Assembly (NCBI GenBank): GCA_947584825.1
Contig: CANPWR010000002.1
Location: 1-39,353 of the forward strand
Length of the DNA: 39,353 nucleotides
Origin: an uncultured Clostridia bacterium
GTDB lineage: Bacteria; Bacillota; Clostridia; Oscillospirales; Ruminococcaceae
Direction: 5' to 3'
Each line of letters starts with the position of its first letter. The first letter of the stretch is position 1. The translations under genes and the position numbers were made by a program. Positions 37,676 to 39,353 of this stretch are shown here, piece after piece. Under the pieces are notes generated by a model, which had not been told where the DNA came from, did not search any database, and saw only the letters and a program-made list of their open reading frames with translations.

Positions 37676-38713
37676 ATGGCAGTAAAAGTCGCAATTAATG
37701 GTTTTGGCCGTATAGGCCGTTTGGCATTCAGACAGATGTTTGGTGCAGAAGGTTATGAGGTCGTTGCAATCAACGATTTGACAAAGCCTTCAATGCTCGC
37801 TAATTTATTAAAGTATGATACCGCTCAGGGCGGATATTGCGGAACAATCGGCGAGGGACTTCACACAGTTGAGGCTGATGATGAAGCAAATACAATTACT
37901 GTTGACGGTAAGACACTTACAATCTATAAAGAAGCAAACGCTGCTGATCTTCCATGGGGAGAATTAGGCGTCGACGTTGTTCTTGAGTGTACAGGTTTCT
38001 ACTGCTCAAAGGATAAGAGCCAAGCACACCTTGATGCAGGTGCTAAGAAGGTTGTTATTTCTGCTCCTGCAGGAAACGACCTCAAAACAATCGTTTTCTC
38101 AGTAAACGAAAATACTCTTACTAAAGATGACAAAATCATTTCTGCTGCATCTTGCACAACTAACTGTTTAGCTCCTATGGCTGACACTCTTAACAAGTAC
38201 GCAGAGATCCAGAGCGGTATTATGTCAACTATCCACGCTTACACAGGCGACCAGATGATCCTTGACGGTCCACACAGAAAGGGCGATCTGAGAAGAGCAA
38301 GAGCAGGTGCTGCTAACATTGTTCCTAACTCAACAGGTGCTGCAAAGGCTATCGGTCTTGTAATTCCTGAGCTAAACGGAAAGCTTATCGGTTCTGCACA
38401 GAGAGTTCCTGTTCCAACAGGCTCAACAACGATTCTTACAGCTGTTGTTAAGGGCGACAATGTTACTAAGGAAGGCATCAACGCTGCTATGAAAGCTGCA
38501 GCAAGCGAGTCATTCGGTTACAACGAAGACCCGATCGTATCTTCAGACGTTATCGGAATGAGATACGGTTCACTCTTTGACGCAACACAGACAATGGTTG
38601 CACCTATCGGCGACGGACTGTATGAGGTACAGGTTGTTTCATGGTATGACAATGAGAACTCATACACAAGCCAGATGGTAAGAACAATCAAGTATTTCGC
38701 TGAACTTGACTAA
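37676..38713 (+). CDS. gap: Glyceraldehyde-3-phosphate dehydrogenase, type I
   Basis: [60 protein letters not shown]. Confidence 0.97.
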   Translation: MAVKVAINGFGRIGRLAFRQMFGAEGYEVVAINDLTKPSMLANLLKYDTAQGGYCGTIGEGLHTVEADDEANTITVDGKTLTIYKEANAADLPWGELGVDVVLECTGFYCSKDKSQAHLDAGAKKVVISAPAGNDLKTIVFSVNENTLTKDDKIISAASCTTNCLAPMADTLNKYAEIQSGIMSTIHAYTGDQMILDGPHRKGDLRRARAGAANIVPNSTGAAKAIGLVIPELNGKLIGSAQRVPVPTGSTTILTAVVKGDNVTKEGINAAMKAAASESFGYNEDPIVSSDVIGMRYGSLFDATQTMVAPIGDGLYEVQVVSWYDNENSYTSQMVRTIKYFAELD

Positions 38714-38737
38714 TATTTGATTTATGATAATAATGAA

Positions 38738-38770
38738 AAGGAGCTTACTCTTAAAGAGTAGGCTCTTTTT
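38738..38770 (+). terminator. Intrinsic terminator after gap
   Basis: gagcttactcttaaagagtaggctcttttt. Confidence 0.8.
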
Positions 38771-38840
38771 AGAATAAAGAAACAAGAGGCAAGAAATTAA
38801 AGAACAGAGATTTGATGTTAGAAGTTTAAATAGAATAAAT

Positions 38841-39254
38841 AGCCAAAACCGCCCGGGTATCCCACGCCCGAGCGGTTTTTATATAGAAACATATTAAGGA
38901 AGCTTACTTAGCTTTTACTTTCCTTATCTTCTTTATCCAACTGCTGTATACTTTCTGAGTAATGCCATTTGCGTCTTGGTAAGTTGTGTATGCTCTTACT
39001 CTTATGTAGTATGTCTTTTTGCGTTTGATTTTATTGCTCTTTATCGTTACTTTCTTACCCTTTACATTCTTTGTAACGATAATCTTGTTCTTCTTGAACT
39101 TCTTGTTTGTCGCTACCTGTACTTCATATCCCTTTGCATTTTTTACTTTCTTCCAACTTACAACTATCTTTTTCTTGCCCTTTGCTTTTGCAGTAAGCTT
39201 TGTTATCTTTGCCTGCTTCATTACCTTTTCAGCGTTTGCCTTGTCCTTTGCTGC
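38841..39254 (-). repeat. Copy B of the ~414 bp direct repeat (see 5842-6255)
   Basis: Shares the terminator, the spacer tttttatatagaaacatattaaggaagctta and the FN3-like domain coding sequence. Confidence 0.85.
38845..38880 (-). terminator. Intrinsic terminator of the truncated right-edge gene
   Basis: Minus strand AAAACCGCTCGGGCGTGGGATACCCGGGCGGTTTT. Confidence 0.75.
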
Positions 39255-39353
39255 CTTAACTGCTTTGGCATTTGTAGTTGCTATTGGCGTAGTAGGTGCT
39301 TTTGTTGCAGGCTTTGCTGTTGTAGGTGCAGAAGCTGGCGGATTTGTTTGATT
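38904..39353 (-). CDS. C-terminal fragment of a secreted protein with Thr/Pro/Ala linker and Lys-rich FN3-like domain; 5' end beyond window
   Basis: Frame stays open past the track's Met (39221): NQTNPPASAPTTAKPATKAPTTPIATTNAKAVKAAKDKANAEKVMKQAKITKLTAKAKGKKKIVVSWKKVKNAKGYEVQV... Confidence 0.85.
   Translation of the reverse strand, partial: NQTNPPASAPTTAKPATKAPTTPIATTNAKAVKAAKDKANAEKVMKQAKITKLTAKAKGKKKIVVSWKKVKNAKGYEVQVATNKKFKKNKIIVTKNVKGKKVTIKSNKIKRKKTYYIRVRAYTTYQDANGITQKVYSSWIKKIRKVKAK

Overview
This is a low-GC Firmicutes-type chromosomal window, probably Oscillospiraceae/Ruminococcus-like (inferred from gene content, not searched). Most genes are on the minus strand. Housekeeping genes include murA-walJ-rlmH, cysS-cysE behind a probable tRNA-Cys T-box, pgsA, rimO, recX, recA, prmC, yqhQ, a two-component system, citrate synthase and GAPDH. 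Interspersed are large secreted multidomain proteins: GH2 (truncated), GH5, a papain-like C1A peptidase, a ComEC-like metallo-beta-lactamase protein, a YD-repeat-like protein and a BspA-type LRR protein. No rRNA, tRNA, CRISPR array, prophage or intact transposon was recognised. The most notable unexplained structure is a Lys-rich C-terminal FN3-like module. It ends at least three otherwise unrelated secreted proteins, with a divergent fourth. Two copies are near-identical as DNA, with similarity running through the stop codon and the downstream terminator, which looks like a shuffled or gene-converted 3' cassette. Other leads are a structured intergenic RNA candidate near 36.74-36.87 kb, two small divergent ribbon-helix-helix-like ORFs around an operator-like inverted repeat, a pseudoknot-capable leader upstream of the C1A peptidase, and an EetA/EetB-like pair. 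All calls come from reading the sequence and ORF translations; no searches were run.
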